Shown here piece after piece: positions 12,173 to 24,350 of a DNA stretch of 64,000 bases (the stretch's first letter is position 1; each line of letters starts with the position of its first letter). The DNA is from Galbula dea (taxonomy: Eukaryota > Chordata > Aves > Piciformes > Galbulidae), in NCBI GenBank assembly GCA_013399015.1, contig VWZX01009100.1, forward strand, positions 372,001-436,000. The letters run 5' to 3'. The position numbers and the translations under genes were made by a program. The notes under the pieces were generated by a model, which was given only the letters and a program-made list of their open reading frames with translations, had not been told where the DNA came from and made no database searches.

Positions 12173-13424
12173 GTATGGACTTTTAAGTCTGTGGTCTCAG
12201 TAACAATGGGAGAGCTTGTGGTAATGTAAAGCCAAAATGTCTTCCTATGGAAGACTGGATGTTTAGGACAAACCCAGTAGTCTGTCTCAAAAAGAGATTT
12301 TAAGTTTGTTAAGAAACTCTTTTCTTCCCAACTGACTAGAGCAATATTGGCACCAGATGTGGAATTGTAAAATACACAAGACACATTGGAAGTTTTTGGG
12401 TTAACTATAATCAGATCTTTTCTGCAATGAGGATAGTTTAGAGCTGTGGACTAGTTGGTCAATTCCAACCCTAGTGACATTGGTTTTAGAATGACCAGCA
12501 TCTAGGTGAAAAGGTCAAATGTTTCTGAAGAGAGCCAGAGAGAGAAATGAAGGGCAGAGGACTTGGTGAAAGTAAACAAGGTCACGTTAAGGTTAAGCTT
12601 GGGGTCAGCCTGACTTGCAGGCTGAAATGGTAAACTGCTGACTGAGTTTAGCCCTTTTCTCTAGCAGGGATAAAGCAGATCCTGACAAGTCCTATATCGT
12701 CTTAGGCAGATGGAACATACTTTGGCCATTGCCTACTGAGAATTTCTTTTGCTTTCTGACTCATAATGGAACTATCTTTTGTTCTTTTTTTTCTTTCTAA
12801 AGTTTTTAGCCCACAACTTGCAGTGCATTTCAGGTGAAGTTCACTCCATGTTATGCTACCCTCCTGGGACCATATTGCTTAGATCCTTACTGCAAGATGT
12901 AAATAATAAGGACAATCTTATGTTGGAGTTCATTACATGCACTGTGGAGCACTCGAAGCAGTTGGAGTGAGACTGAAAATACAAACTTCAGAGGGGAGTA
13001 GCCCACTTATGCATTGAAGTCATAAGTACTTCAGGGTACATCAGACTCTGTAGCTGAATATATTCAGTTTTGGAAAAGTAGGGAAGCCTTTGAAATATAT
13101 ATTACTCTGTTTGGGGTTATGAACTGTTTATTGGGATGCCTGAGACCTGATGTCATGAGATAGAAAGTTCAAGCATATGCACCACTTTGCTCTTCTTGAA
13201 CAGCAAAGGACCTGGAAGGGAATGGCAGTCTTGTGTTTTAGCAATGATGTCATGACAAGTAGGTAATGGGTGCATCATTTTTGAGTGAGATCCTCTGACT
13301 ACTTATCCTAGTGCCAGTTAGAGAACATTCCAATCACATAGGTATGTCACTTGCCCTGCTCTGCCATCAGGATGACATTAAAATTTGGAGCCTGTTGGCC
13401 GCTGTGCTCCATGAGTTTTTCCTT

Positions 13425-13570
13425 GAAATACGTGGACCTACGGGGAGTAATTAATCATAAAAGCTTGGGGATTTCAACTCTATCATCGAAGCAATGAAGC
13501 AAGGGAAAGCTGAGCCTAAAAGCTGTGCTGATTACCCAGGGTAACCTGATACAAAATCTATTGTTGCTGT
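13425..13570. promoter_or_regulatory. Candidate conserved non-coding element
   Basis: The block contains AGTAATTAATCATAAAAGC (homeodomain-type cores) and a TATCATCGAAGCAATGAAGC string. It also has a balanced, low-complexity-free base composition, unlike the surrounding drifted intron. This is a judgement from texture only. Conservation was not tested. Confidence 0.25.
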
Positions 13571-13714
13571 GAGATCCTTAGCCCCCAGTATATCGTGCAA
13601 TATTATAACTGCCTGATCTTCTTCTGTGCTGACAATGACCAGTTATTCCTCATTTTCTCTCTCAACACAGCTGGGTTAGAATTTCATTTGCAGAAGGTAT
13701 TTAGAGCAATTTAG

Positions 13715-13985
13715 AGACAAATGTCTCTGGTGTTTGCTCTGCACTTCCCCACCGCAGGCTTTGCTGAACAGTTTTTAGTATCAGGAGCTCCATCTAATCT
13801 GTTTAATTTTAATAAATCCCTGACTGGGAGAAGAGGAAGGGTGGGGAGATGGAGGCACAGAGAAACTGTGGCCCGACTAATTCTTCTTATGAATTGCTTG
13901 GCTAATAATTACTAAAGAGCAGGAATGGTTTGGTAGAGCTGTTTGTTCCTGTTTGTTAATTAGCCCTCTTTCCCTTTGTGCTAAT
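13715..13985. promoter_or_regulatory. Candidate conserved non-coding element
   Basis: The block is dense in AT-rich homeodomain and forkhead-like cores (TAATTATTA-type, TGTTTGTT, TTAATTAGC, CTAATTGTTTG) interleaved with GC-containing segments. Enhancers buried in introns next to developmental genes often look like this. No alignment was possible here. Confidence 0.25.
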
Positions 13986-15334
13986 TGTTTGTTTGAAAAC
14001 TTAACAGTAGGAGATAGGAAGGAACAGTGTCCAGTAGTGCCTGTACCCAGCAGTCTCTGGAAGTATGTCCATACAGAGTCTGACCACTGAGCTTACACCA
14101 TGACCTCTGTTCAGTGCTGGAGAGCAGAAGGTACATACTGTCATGGTACCTATGTCCTCTAGCAGATGGAGGCAATTATTCTTGAAATGTAGCTGTTGTG
14201 GCTAGTTTAGTCCTGAATAAATGAGGGATTACACGGTTTGGTAGGCTGTTCCCCCTATTCTCTCATATACAGTCATTGTCATCCCAATGTTAATGTTCAT
14301 CCCCATTTTACAGTTAGTTAGACTATCTGCTAGGGAAGTACTCACTGCCAGCCAAAAAAGCATTTTTTTAGAGGAACCATTCAAATCTCTTTTAAAATGA
14401 TCTTTGTAGGAAACAATACAGAGGTAGCCTTATAATTTTTTCACAGTTACTCTGATCCAAGTTTCTGCCAGCAGCAATTGCATTAGATCTTTATGTGGAC
14501 CCCAGAAGACGTTTGGTGGAGGGGGATTTTTGTATCTGTACACAGATGTACACCATGTATGAGCTTGTCTTTCATAGTTACTGTCGTGGAACTGCACAGG
14601 GGACAGGTGCCCTACCCCTGCGGGAGCCTTCCGCTACCCCAGCTACAGCCTATGTGGGATAGGAATGGAGCAGTATCTGGGAGTGAGCTTTCAGGTCCTG
14701 CAATCCCAACTTTGCCTAAGACATTTCGCTTCTGAAACTTGCAGAGATGGTTCCTTGAATTATATTTTTTTCTCTTTTTTTATGTGTTTCATTCTTGAAA
14801 AAGGAATTTCATTTCCTTTTAGTATTATTTGATATAGAAACTGGATTTTGTTTCATACGTTTCATTGCAGTGAGAAATGAGAGCTTCTGCACAATGGTCA
14901 GCTAGACTGGGTTTGGTTTCTAGCGAAACAGTAGTTGCAGGGTTAAAATAGGTTTTCCTCATCTCTTGCAGGTCAGGGAGCTTCTCTCTCCAAAACATGG
15001 GGTGATAACATTGAAGATGGTTGGGAGAGTGAGTGTGTCCTGGATTTGTAAAAAGGTCTTTCAAAAGTTGGATGAGATTCCTCTGTTGTCTTAAGCACAT
15101 TGTCTTAAGCACTTTTAAACTCCCAAATACAGAGGCATTAATGAGAAACATGAAGTTATTAGAATCATTTATCATTTTCTTTGAAGCTTACACTGGCATT
15201 TTGTGTAATTTATGACATTTCCTCCTTTTTATCATGAACCTTCTTCAGATGAAGGGAAAAAACCAGCTGTTTCCTCTCAGAGTATCTGAAAGAAAAGAAA
15301 AGAGAAAAAGATGCTGTTTGTTTTTTGTCCAACT

Positions 15335-15450
15335 CGCTGATTTTGCTGATGACATGCCACAGAATCAGCGGCGCCTTGGGAGTAATTAGACAGCATGTGG
15401 GGTTTAAACCCTTATGGAAATGTGTCTGTCATCTTACTGTTGTGCCTCAG
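15335..15450. promoter_or_regulatory. Candidate conserved non-coding element
   Basis: The stretch around CAGAATCAGCGGCGCC, then GGAGTAATTAGACAGCATG, then GGTTTAAACCC keeps CpGs and a TAATTA core in an otherwise CpG-poor intron. It is suggestive only. Confidence 0.22.
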
Positions 15451-16469
15451 ATGTCCTGTACTGCTGAGTTACCCATCCGGTAACTCATGTGGCTTGTTAA
15501 TTTTGTATGCTCTGAATCTGTAACTTCTGGCAGGGTAGAGAAGGGAGGTGGAAGTGCACTATATGTGTGGAATTCTGTTTTTCAGGGTGCTAGTCTTTTG
15601 GGGCAGAGAAGGGAGAAACTGCTAGGTCACAGCCTTACTGTGTAGACTTGAATGAAGAACTTTTTTCTTAGTTACTTGTTCTCTTTCTCTTTAAAAAAAC
15701 CCACAGTAATACCTTCCCAGAGTGGGATTGTAGGAACAGACAAAAGCATATAAGGAGCTCAGAAATTATAGTGATGAGAGAACAGAAGTGCATTAGGGTA
15801 AGCAAATGCATAATTGTTGAGTTCTATTGGGAAGATGTCCACCCAGAAGGCTGGACAGCCTTCAGAAGATACACTGCCTAGATTGGTCTTTTGTATATAT
15901 ATCTAACATAAGGGGCTACACACTTCCAAAAGCCGTCACACTCTTTGCTTGGTCAGATGAGTTGAAGGTTGCTGGAAGCACTGCCCTTTTACATGTTGTA
16001 TCTACTAATCTCTTTCATTACTGTGGCTGGTAGGAAGTGAGTTACTAGAAAAGGCCTTCCTGTAAGTCTTGCACAGATTTTTGCAGTGCATCAGAATTGC
16101 AGAAAATTTTGACAGCGTCAAGGTGCCAGGCCATGGTGATTTCTGAAGAGATAAATAAATTAATTGTACATGTCCCTTCCCAGTCAGAGCTCAAAAAACC
16201 ACTCTGGCAACAAATGCTGTCAACCCCACAACTTCCAGTAGAAGACTGGCTTAATTTTCTCTTCCTGTTGTCTGCATTCTTGGAAGTTGAAGCCCTGTCT
16301 TCTCCTTTGCCAAAGAAACCCAAGTGGAACACCTTGAGGTCCTGAAAGAAGGGGGCACAGCCCACTGCTAGAGGGCTTTAAAAAAAGTGAATTCTTCAGC
16401 AGATTTCAATTTCACCCTCTTTTATGACTTTTCTTTTTTTTTATAATTTAAGTCCATTTCATGAGGCAG

Positions 16470-16740
16470 TTTGTATGCCCTTGAATGGAATCTCGTTACG
16501 ATGAAAGCTCTTTTAGCATTGATTTCATAACAGTCTTAATTTAATAGCGCCGTCATTACTGAGAAGGCCTGAGAGTGAGGCCCTAGCTTTCCAGGTCACT
16601 GACCTTTTAATTACAAACCTTGTTCTGATGGCCAGGTTATCGACTGGACAGCTCCCAACTCCTGCCCCCAGCAAGAAGATGAAAATAACTGCCTTTCCTC
16701 CCCCACTTCCAGAAAAGGGAGGAAAAGAAAAGTAACCTCT
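16470..16740. promoter_or_regulatory. Candidate conserved non-coding element
   Basis: The block includes GGAATCTCGTTACGATGAAAG, TAATAGCGCCGTCATTACTG, GACCTTTTAATTAC and GGTTATCGACTGG. Retained CpGs in an AT-rich setting, and lack of any repeat signature, suggest selective constraint. This is inference, not alignment. Confidence 0.27.
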
Positions 16741-19700
16741 TGTGTTTCCAAAATTAATTTTCTCCTTCAGCTTTACTTTGTAATTAATTCTTTAACATGT
16801 CTCAGTGAAGCTCAAACAGTTTTTACAAAGCTTTTCCTTGAGAAGAAAATACAATGCAAGGCAAACAGAGTCTAGTGACAACTCAGACAAAAAAAAAAAC
16901 AAACATAGTTAGTAGCCTGAGCTGTCAGAATACCTATTTGGGCCAAACTGCTGTAGCCCTCCAAACCTTATGCTTTTCTAGAAATGACCATGTTTGATAC
17001 AAGAAGGTGTGATTAGACCCTAACTGTAGACTCTGGAAGGAATTCTAGATGACTTGTCCTTCTCTTCAAACTTGCTGACAGGATATGGGGTTTAAGAGAT
17101 GGTAAAGAAAAGGAGTGAAGACGTAACTTCACTGCACAACTGGTGGTGTCAGTGAGCACTAGTTCTATTTTGTTCTTGCAATTTGGGTAACTTGTTTGCT
17201 AGCTGTATGGTTAAGTGTTTTGTGTCAGTGCTTGCACAGACCTCATCACTTGCACTTGCAAAGCTACAAGTGAGACCTGGAATTCAGATACTGATAACAA
17301 AAATATATTGCAAGAATATACTTAGCATATGAAGCACCTGGAACAAATTAACACATGAAAAAAGTCCACTAGCATAGGCAGAACCAGAGAGAATGTGCAT
17401 TGTGATTACTCAGAAAGTTTGCAGTGGATTTTCAATTAGCATGAAGGAACAGCTTGTGTAGACTTACAGAAATTACTGTGCAGGTTAAATGTAAGTCAGA
17501 GCATTCTACATTTTTGTAATCCTTTTCATTTGTGGTTTTCAAAGCACATTTTACTCAGTAACCATTGAAACTTTGCAGCTATTTACATGGATCATGTTTG
17601 AGAGTGTATAGGGTTATCTAGATGTCACTGTACTTTCCACTGAAAAGCATATGTCTCTGAGGTAGAGGAGAGCAGCTGCTTAACATCACTACGTGGTTTT
17701 TAGGAGAGGAAATGAAGAATACTTTATCTAAGTGATCTTGCAGAGGGAGCTTTAGGGATAGAGAATGTAATTACTGAGTAAAAAATTTGCTAAGATTCTT
17801 GAAAAGCACTATGGGGTATTTAATTACTAAAGATGCTTAGGCCTCTGTTTATGACTTTGAAAGACAGTTAATGTGCCTTTTCAATATTTTACTTTGGTCT
17901 AAGAAAACTGTGTCCTACACCTGTTTGTTCCTTAGGTGTCTCCCATCCAAGCCTTGGATCTGTATAACCCTGCCTAAATGGGGAAATCTGGTTGTCTCCC
18001 AGGGAACTTATTAGGGATATGAAGAATGAAGAGTGAGAGAATGAATGTTTTTGTTGCTAACAAACTCAAAACAGGTCCTTTCTGAATCAGCATTATGAGT
18101 AGTCACATCCATTTTTGGCACTCCACTACATTTGCCCTGTGCTGATAGTGTACAACATACAGAGATTTCCACTGCTGGAGTCTCATAATCCAGAAGAATA
18201 GATGCACTTAGGATCCAGAAATTAGTGCCACAATTCTGTATTTTGTATTAGTTGCCTTCTTTTTCCTTCCTGGAAATGATTGAGAACCTCTATCCATCTA
18301 CTGTGAAGGAGATGTCTCCCTGCCCTGCCAGTCTCCCTGCGTATCTGTCACTTGCTGTTCAGTACCAGGCTATTCATCATGCTGACTCTTTTCCCTCATC
18401 AATTTTACCACTGTTTGTGATATCTGAACTTGTCATGAACTTTACAGATTTTCTTGACTTCTTTGGCAAGAAGAGACCTGCAGCAGTAGTGCTAACCAGA
18501 TGTAATAAACTGTTCAACCTTAGGATATGCTGGGCAATCAGATATGGCTATTCTTCGGAGTTGTTGGGGGCTTTGGGAAAAAAATCATTATAGTTGGTAG
18601 AAAGCCTTCACTCTTGTTCCTCAAAATTTGGAAGTCTGGAAAATGAATCTATTTAATCCCTGTCCACATGGAGAAATGAGTTTGTATCTTATCTTTGACT
18701 CTTGTCCCAGTCAGTAGTGATTCATGAGCAGGCAGAAAACCACCTGACATTAGTTTAGGTGTAACTAGTCATGTGATGCAGTGTATAAAGGAAAGCAATC
18801 CTTTCTTTTTCCTCCCTTTTAATGTTTATAATAGCCAGATGGCTAAGAGAAGTGTGTATTTGATAGAATTCTTAGATTTGGAAATCTGCTTTTATATTAA
18901 ACAGGGATTAACATTTAAAATCACAGACTTAAAAAAATCTGTATTGATTAGACTGGAGTCTTTAATATTGGAATTGATAATAGAATAGTATAATATCCTA
19001 GTGAAGATATTGGAAAAATGGTTTTGGAATTGTTATTAAATCACTACTTTTCTCCAAAACATTTTGATTCTTCTTTGAAGAAACACTTTCTGTATGAAAG
19101 AATTATGTTCTAGAATTTTGTTGATGAGCTTTACTTGGAACTAAAGCATTCTTTCATAGAAGTGTTTTTCACCATCAGGAAAATATATCATCGTTGTTAC
19201 TGGATAGCTCCAACAAGCTCGTCATCTTGCACTGTTTTGTACTTGCACATTGGCTTGAATACTCCAGACTACTGGCTGTGAACTCGGGATGGTTGAGGAA
19301 TATCGGGGAAAAATCACATTTGGGCCTGTTTAAAGGGAGCAGATGGAAAACTTAAGGCCTACTAGTCTTCATGGTCTATTGGTTTAAGCAAGATTATTTT
19401 AAAGGGCTTTGTTGCAGAATTGATATTTACTAGTAAAACCATGAAAATATCAGAGACTTTTGTTTGATTTGTGTGAAGGTGCACCACAAGAGGCACCCCT
19501 TTGGTGTTTAATGATGTTGTGAAGAAGACCTTGAGGGAGCAACTCAAATTTTACATTCTCTGAGTGCCTATGTATGTGTTCTGTAACAGAGGATACAAGC
19601 CACATTACTGATAATGTCCTTCCTGTCTCACTTCAGGCTCAACCTACAGTGTCTCGAACCATTTAGATCTATACTCCACAGAACAAGAGAGGTGATTCAT

Positions 19701-20294
19701 TTAGAGTACATTGCGTGAACAGTCTGCTGCAGCTCCTGTTTCTGTTGGGTCACAGAAGATCCTCATGAGTTCAGTGAAGAGTCCAGAATCACCTTTGCCG
19801 TGTTTTTGTAGCTTCAAAATTATTGATAAATTGGAGCAGACTGGTTTGATGCCCAGGAAGTTGTGCATGCTATGAAATACTGGTTGTAAGCTTAATTTTA
19901 ACAAATAATTGGAATGTCACGGGTTTAATGATGTCTCTCCACTTGGCTATCTGACAGTAACTATGTAATGTAAAAGAGCCGTTAAAAATGGCTTTGCAAA
20001 ATTAACTCCTGTTGCTCACCGAGTGTGTTTTGAGTCATAGCTGCCTTGTTTACTGTCAAAATAATATTTCCATTCCTGGTTGCATTGAAAAACCAATATG
20101 ATTACAGCAGAGAGAGTTGAAGTCTATTCTAGAAGGCAATACTAAAATAGTCGGTTATATTTTGAGTCCTGAAATTGTTAGCCTTAGTGGTGGGCAAAAA
20201 AGACTCAGCCTATAAACCTGACTTGTAAATTTAGTAATTTATTTGTCATGTTTCCAAGTGAAAGTAAATGGAGAGTGCCAAAAGAAAGTCACTT

Positions 20295-20460
20295 CTGTAG
20301 TGCACTGGAGATCTGAGATATGACTGCTTGCTTGGCTTTGGGCAAGTTACTTGTTCTCAGTTTCCCCATCTGTAAAATGGGGCTTAGTTCCATTCTTGCA
20401 TGATTGACTTTGTAAGATTTATGTTAGCCATGTTTATAAACTGCTTGGAGTTCTTGGTGC
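20295..20460 (+). mobile_element. MIR-like core-SINE relic
   Basis: TTTGGGCAAGTTACTTG is followed by TCTCAGTTTCCCCATCTG and TAAAATGGGG, in MIR order (CTTGGGCAAGTTACTTAACC...CTCAGTTTCCTCATCTGTAAAATGGGG). A TATAAACTGCTTGGAG segment fits the core end (TGTAAAGCGCTTAGAA). This is an old, diverged copy in sense orientation. It is the clearest of several MIR relics in this window. Confidence 0.75.
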
Positions 20461-22164
20461 TGCAGCGTGCGGTTTTTGAAGTTGTTTGCTGCATTAAAAG
20501 CCACCCTTGCAGAGAGGTTGAGAATGTACTTCCATCAGCTACATACGGATGGGAGGGGAGAGCTGCAAACTTTAGAATGTCAGAATGTCAAGGCTCAAGC
20601 AGATTGCGTGCAATCCTAATCCAGCCCTGCAGCTCTGACCTTTGAAGCAAGCTTCACCTTGAGACAGTTGAAGAAATCTGTGTATGTTTGTATAAAAATA
20701 TTTTTGTGATAGAAGGAATTTGTTCTTCATGGTCATCCAGCCCAGAGTTTCTCCACAGCTTTCCTGTAGCAAGTAAAGGAATTCAGTTTCTGATCTGCTC
20801 TGTGAATGAACCTGGTATTCTAAGTCTAAAGAGACAGCTTTCTCTCTTGGGGCTAAAACAGGGAGTATAATTAGGATAATCTGTGTTGCTCTTCTGCTGG
20901 AATCCATCTCAGACCTAATGATACTTCCCTGCTAGGAAAGATAAAATAAGTTCCTGTATGAGATAATTCTCTAGGTTCTCCTAGACAGCATTTCTACTCT
21001 CTTTTTGTCTTGAGTGCCTGCAAACATGAAATCCTACCATTTGCTTTTCTGTTATGCACTGTTCCCTTTTAATTTTAATCTGGAATGCAGTCATTCTTTC
21101 CTTAGCTAAAAAGGGAATTTAGGTTTTGGTTCATTCTTTCGTATTCTTTCTGATGGAACCTAGTCCAGGCGAGACTCCACTCCCCTAGGAGGAGAGCAGA
21201 GAATTCATTCTGAATGAAATCTGAGGCTGTGAAGTAAAAACTGTTGACTTTGTCATACCGTGCAAATGTACATTGCTTTTTTGCAAGACAATAAAGGGTA
21301 AATGGGGTGATCTCTGCTCCTGTGGAGAGGTCGGGTGGCTACATTACACAATCTTCTGGAGCATCTTGCAGCAAATACATGGGTTATATTAAAAGTTGCA
21401 ATCATATCATTTTTTAAAAGTAAATTGCTGACCTTATGCAGTGGAATCAGCTTTATTGAATTTCGCCAAAAATGCGTTTATAATCCCCCCCACTCCTGCA
21501 TACACATGATATTCATGTCCTTGCTGCCCATGTGGAAATGTCCCTTTTTATGGTGATAAAATTAAATTCGTCTTTGTCTCTGCCTTGCCTCACCTTTTAA
21601 GATTCCATCCTTAAGAGACACGGGTGGATATCAGTACCAGAGAGAGAAGATGGGCAATATCCCTGCATGGGTGGCTGGCTGATTGTGAACCAACTGCCAC
21701 GGAACAAATAAATAAGCTTTTCACATTTAGAGGACAAATAAAGCTGAGGACAGATCTAATATGGGTATTTTTCTAGGAGTGTTGTGGCCTTAGCATAGGT
21801 TAAGAATTTATTTTGACTTGGAAGTACTTAGGCTTTGCTTCTGGATTTTTTCCAGTCGCCACACTATACGAAATGTAAAATCCACAAATAGTTATCGGTT
21901 ACTTAGGAAATACTGGGTTACTTGTCCTTCTTCAACAATAACTAGCTGTAATCTTGGGCCACCTACAGCCCCCTTCCTGAATTCACTCAGAAGATGACGT
22001 GTTTTGCAGCATGCAAGAATTTAAAAACACGTATCCTGTATTTCTGTACCGCTTTGGGTACTCTACAAATACTAACTGACTAAGCTTGGAACGCCTGTTT
22101 TGTGGAATGGCAAGCTTATAAAATTAATGTAATGTACTGCTGATTACATTTTCTACTGTTTGGT

Positions 22165-22300
22165 AGACCTTTACATTTTCCAAACATTCTGCAAACTCCA
22201 GATTTCCATGGGAAACAATGAAAATACAATCCCCATTTTAGATGGAGAAACTGAGTCAGATGTATTAAGAACAGTTAGGTCTGAGATAATTCTGACTCTT
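22165..22300 (-). mobile_element. MIR-like SINE relic (diverged)
   Basis: ATCCCCATTTTAGATGGAGA followed by AACTGAGTCAGATG is the reverse complement of the MIR segment CTCAGTTTCCTCATCTGTAAAATGGGG. The flanks are too diverged to set the ends well. Confidence 0.5.
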
Positions 22301-24229
22301 AAGTCATATATGTGTGTGTATGTGTATATATATAACACCATACTGTGCCATGCTGTCAGTGTGATGTACTGATGTTTATAGCGTTTTCAGTAAAATTACT
22401 CAAAGCATTTTCATGTTTATCCTCTCCAGGCTGCAGCTGCTTTGAGGGGGTGGGAGAGGTTAAGCTAGTTTTATTCAATAAAATCGAGGCAAGCCCTCAA
22501 AGTAAATGGAGGGGCAGATTGGCCTCTGCATTGTTAACGTGTATCCCTTCTTACAGCATCTCCCCCAACCTGTCTTCCTTTTTATGTAGCACTTAAAAGG
22601 CTAGTTGCTCAGAGGTACAAAGAAGAATATCAGAATATCATTGCTCCTGCTCTTCAAGTACCAGGAGAATGCAGCTGTTAAACTCAGAAATATAAAACAC
22701 ATGTTTAAAAGATGACTCTGTGTGTATTTAAAAAAGAGCGAGAGAGGATTCAAGGGAACCAAAAAATAGCAGGTTCCATTACTGTAATTAAATGGCAGCA
22801 TTTAACCTATCAGGCCGTTGCGTGTATGTGAGAGACGAGCAGGGAGCTGCATTTGAAATGATCACTGTCTTCCTTGGGGGATAGAGTAGTTAAATAATTT
22901 GTTTGTGAGGTGTGAGTTCAGTGTCGGGTAAAGCAAGTGCTTTCGTGTGTGTGTGTATCTTAGAAGCTAGGGCTGGCTGCGTGTTTACTGAGAATACCCT
23001 GGAGGTTGATATTTACAAGCGCGTGCACTGTCAATAAGAACACAAAATGCTCTTGCCCATTTGTTAGGTTATCTGCAGAGTCAGGGCCTCACCTGGTCCC
23101 AGATACTGCATCATAAAAGGAGAGCTTTTTTTCGTGCTAGGCCACCTGAGACAGACAGGACTAGCAGTAAAAGAAAACCAGGAGGGATGTGGGGGATGAA
23201 AAGAGCCGGAGTCCGTTCGGAGAGCTTCATCTACTGTGGTGACTAAAGAGTAAGTTGTTCTATCTGGTCACTGGCCTCGGCACTCAGGAGCGTGAGGCTG
23301 TGTCATCCCTGGGGGACCAAGGGCAAAGCTGCTGCTCAGAGGTCTGCCCCTTAAACAGCACATCAAACAGTTGCTTCCCCTGCAACAGTGTTCTACCCTT
23401 TCCTGGCATGATTCCTGTTCTTCAGGACTGTAGAATACAAAATGATGTGGAGAGAGAGGGATCTGAAAAGGGCATCCTGTGCTCATCATTGTTGACCCCA
23501 ACTCTGAGTAAAGCTCTTTGGGCACCCCAGATAGTGGTATCAAATTAGCCTTTTGACACCCCAGGAAGGGGGGACACTCTCTTGTGGTGCCCAGAAGAGA
23601 GTATCTTCCCATTTTTATTCACTCCCCTTTTGTTTATGAGGTGATTCCTTTGTTTAGAGGGTATTTCCTAGTCCTGGAACTCTAAGAACTATCCTCAGAC
23701 AGTGTGAGTTGATGCTAGTAGAAAGTTTTTCAGTTGCTTCACCTACTGATCTGACTTGTGTTTTGTTGCAGGAACATGCCCATAAATGCTTCTTAATCTT
23801 CACTCTGGTTTCTGTGTGAGTTCTGTGTAGCCACTCCCATTTTAACTCCAGGCCTGGAACTTTTGTGAGGCTCTAGACCACGACAGATGGTGTTAACAAA
23901 ATAGATATTATGGTATTTCCATTTTGAACACTCAACCATAGTGACAGTATTTTGAGGGCAACACTTGGCTAAAAGGAGACCAGAGAAAAGCCATGTATTT
24001 TAGCACCCAGTCAAAGTAAAGCATGAATTTGAGTCCTTGTGTAGTTTGGTGAGAGTTAGAAATCTGGAATTATTACCAAAGATGATCTACAAGTACAAAA
24101 AAATTATAAACTTGTTCCTTGAATAATTCGTTGCAAATGCCTTGCCTAGCTCAAATGCATAGAATATATGTGTAGATTCTTGAAACTGTTGGTCTGTGTA
24201 CATGATAATTGTGTCAGTCTCAAAAGTTC

Positions 24230-24350
24230 TACGAAGGATATTGTGTAATATTATTCCTGTTGCACAGATGTAGAAACTGAGGCAGATGGAGGTTAAATGA
24301 CCTCCACAAGGTCAATAGCAAGGCTGGGAATAGAACCCAAATGTGTTGAG
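24230..24350 (-). mobile_element. MIR-like SINE relic
   Basis: GTTGCACAGATGTAGAAACT, then GAGGCAGATGGAGGTTAAATG, then ACCTCCACAAGGTCAATAGC and GGCTGGGAATAGAACCCAA follow the reverse-complement MIR consensus in order (ACAGATGAGGAAACTGAGGC, GAGGTTAAGTAACTTGCCCAAGGTCA, GGGATTCGAACCC). Orientation is minus. Confidence 0.7.

Noticed and set aside
14280..14335. CATCCCCATTTTACAGTTAG string as a further MIR relic
   Set aside because: Only one short core segment fits, and the flanks do not follow the MIR order.
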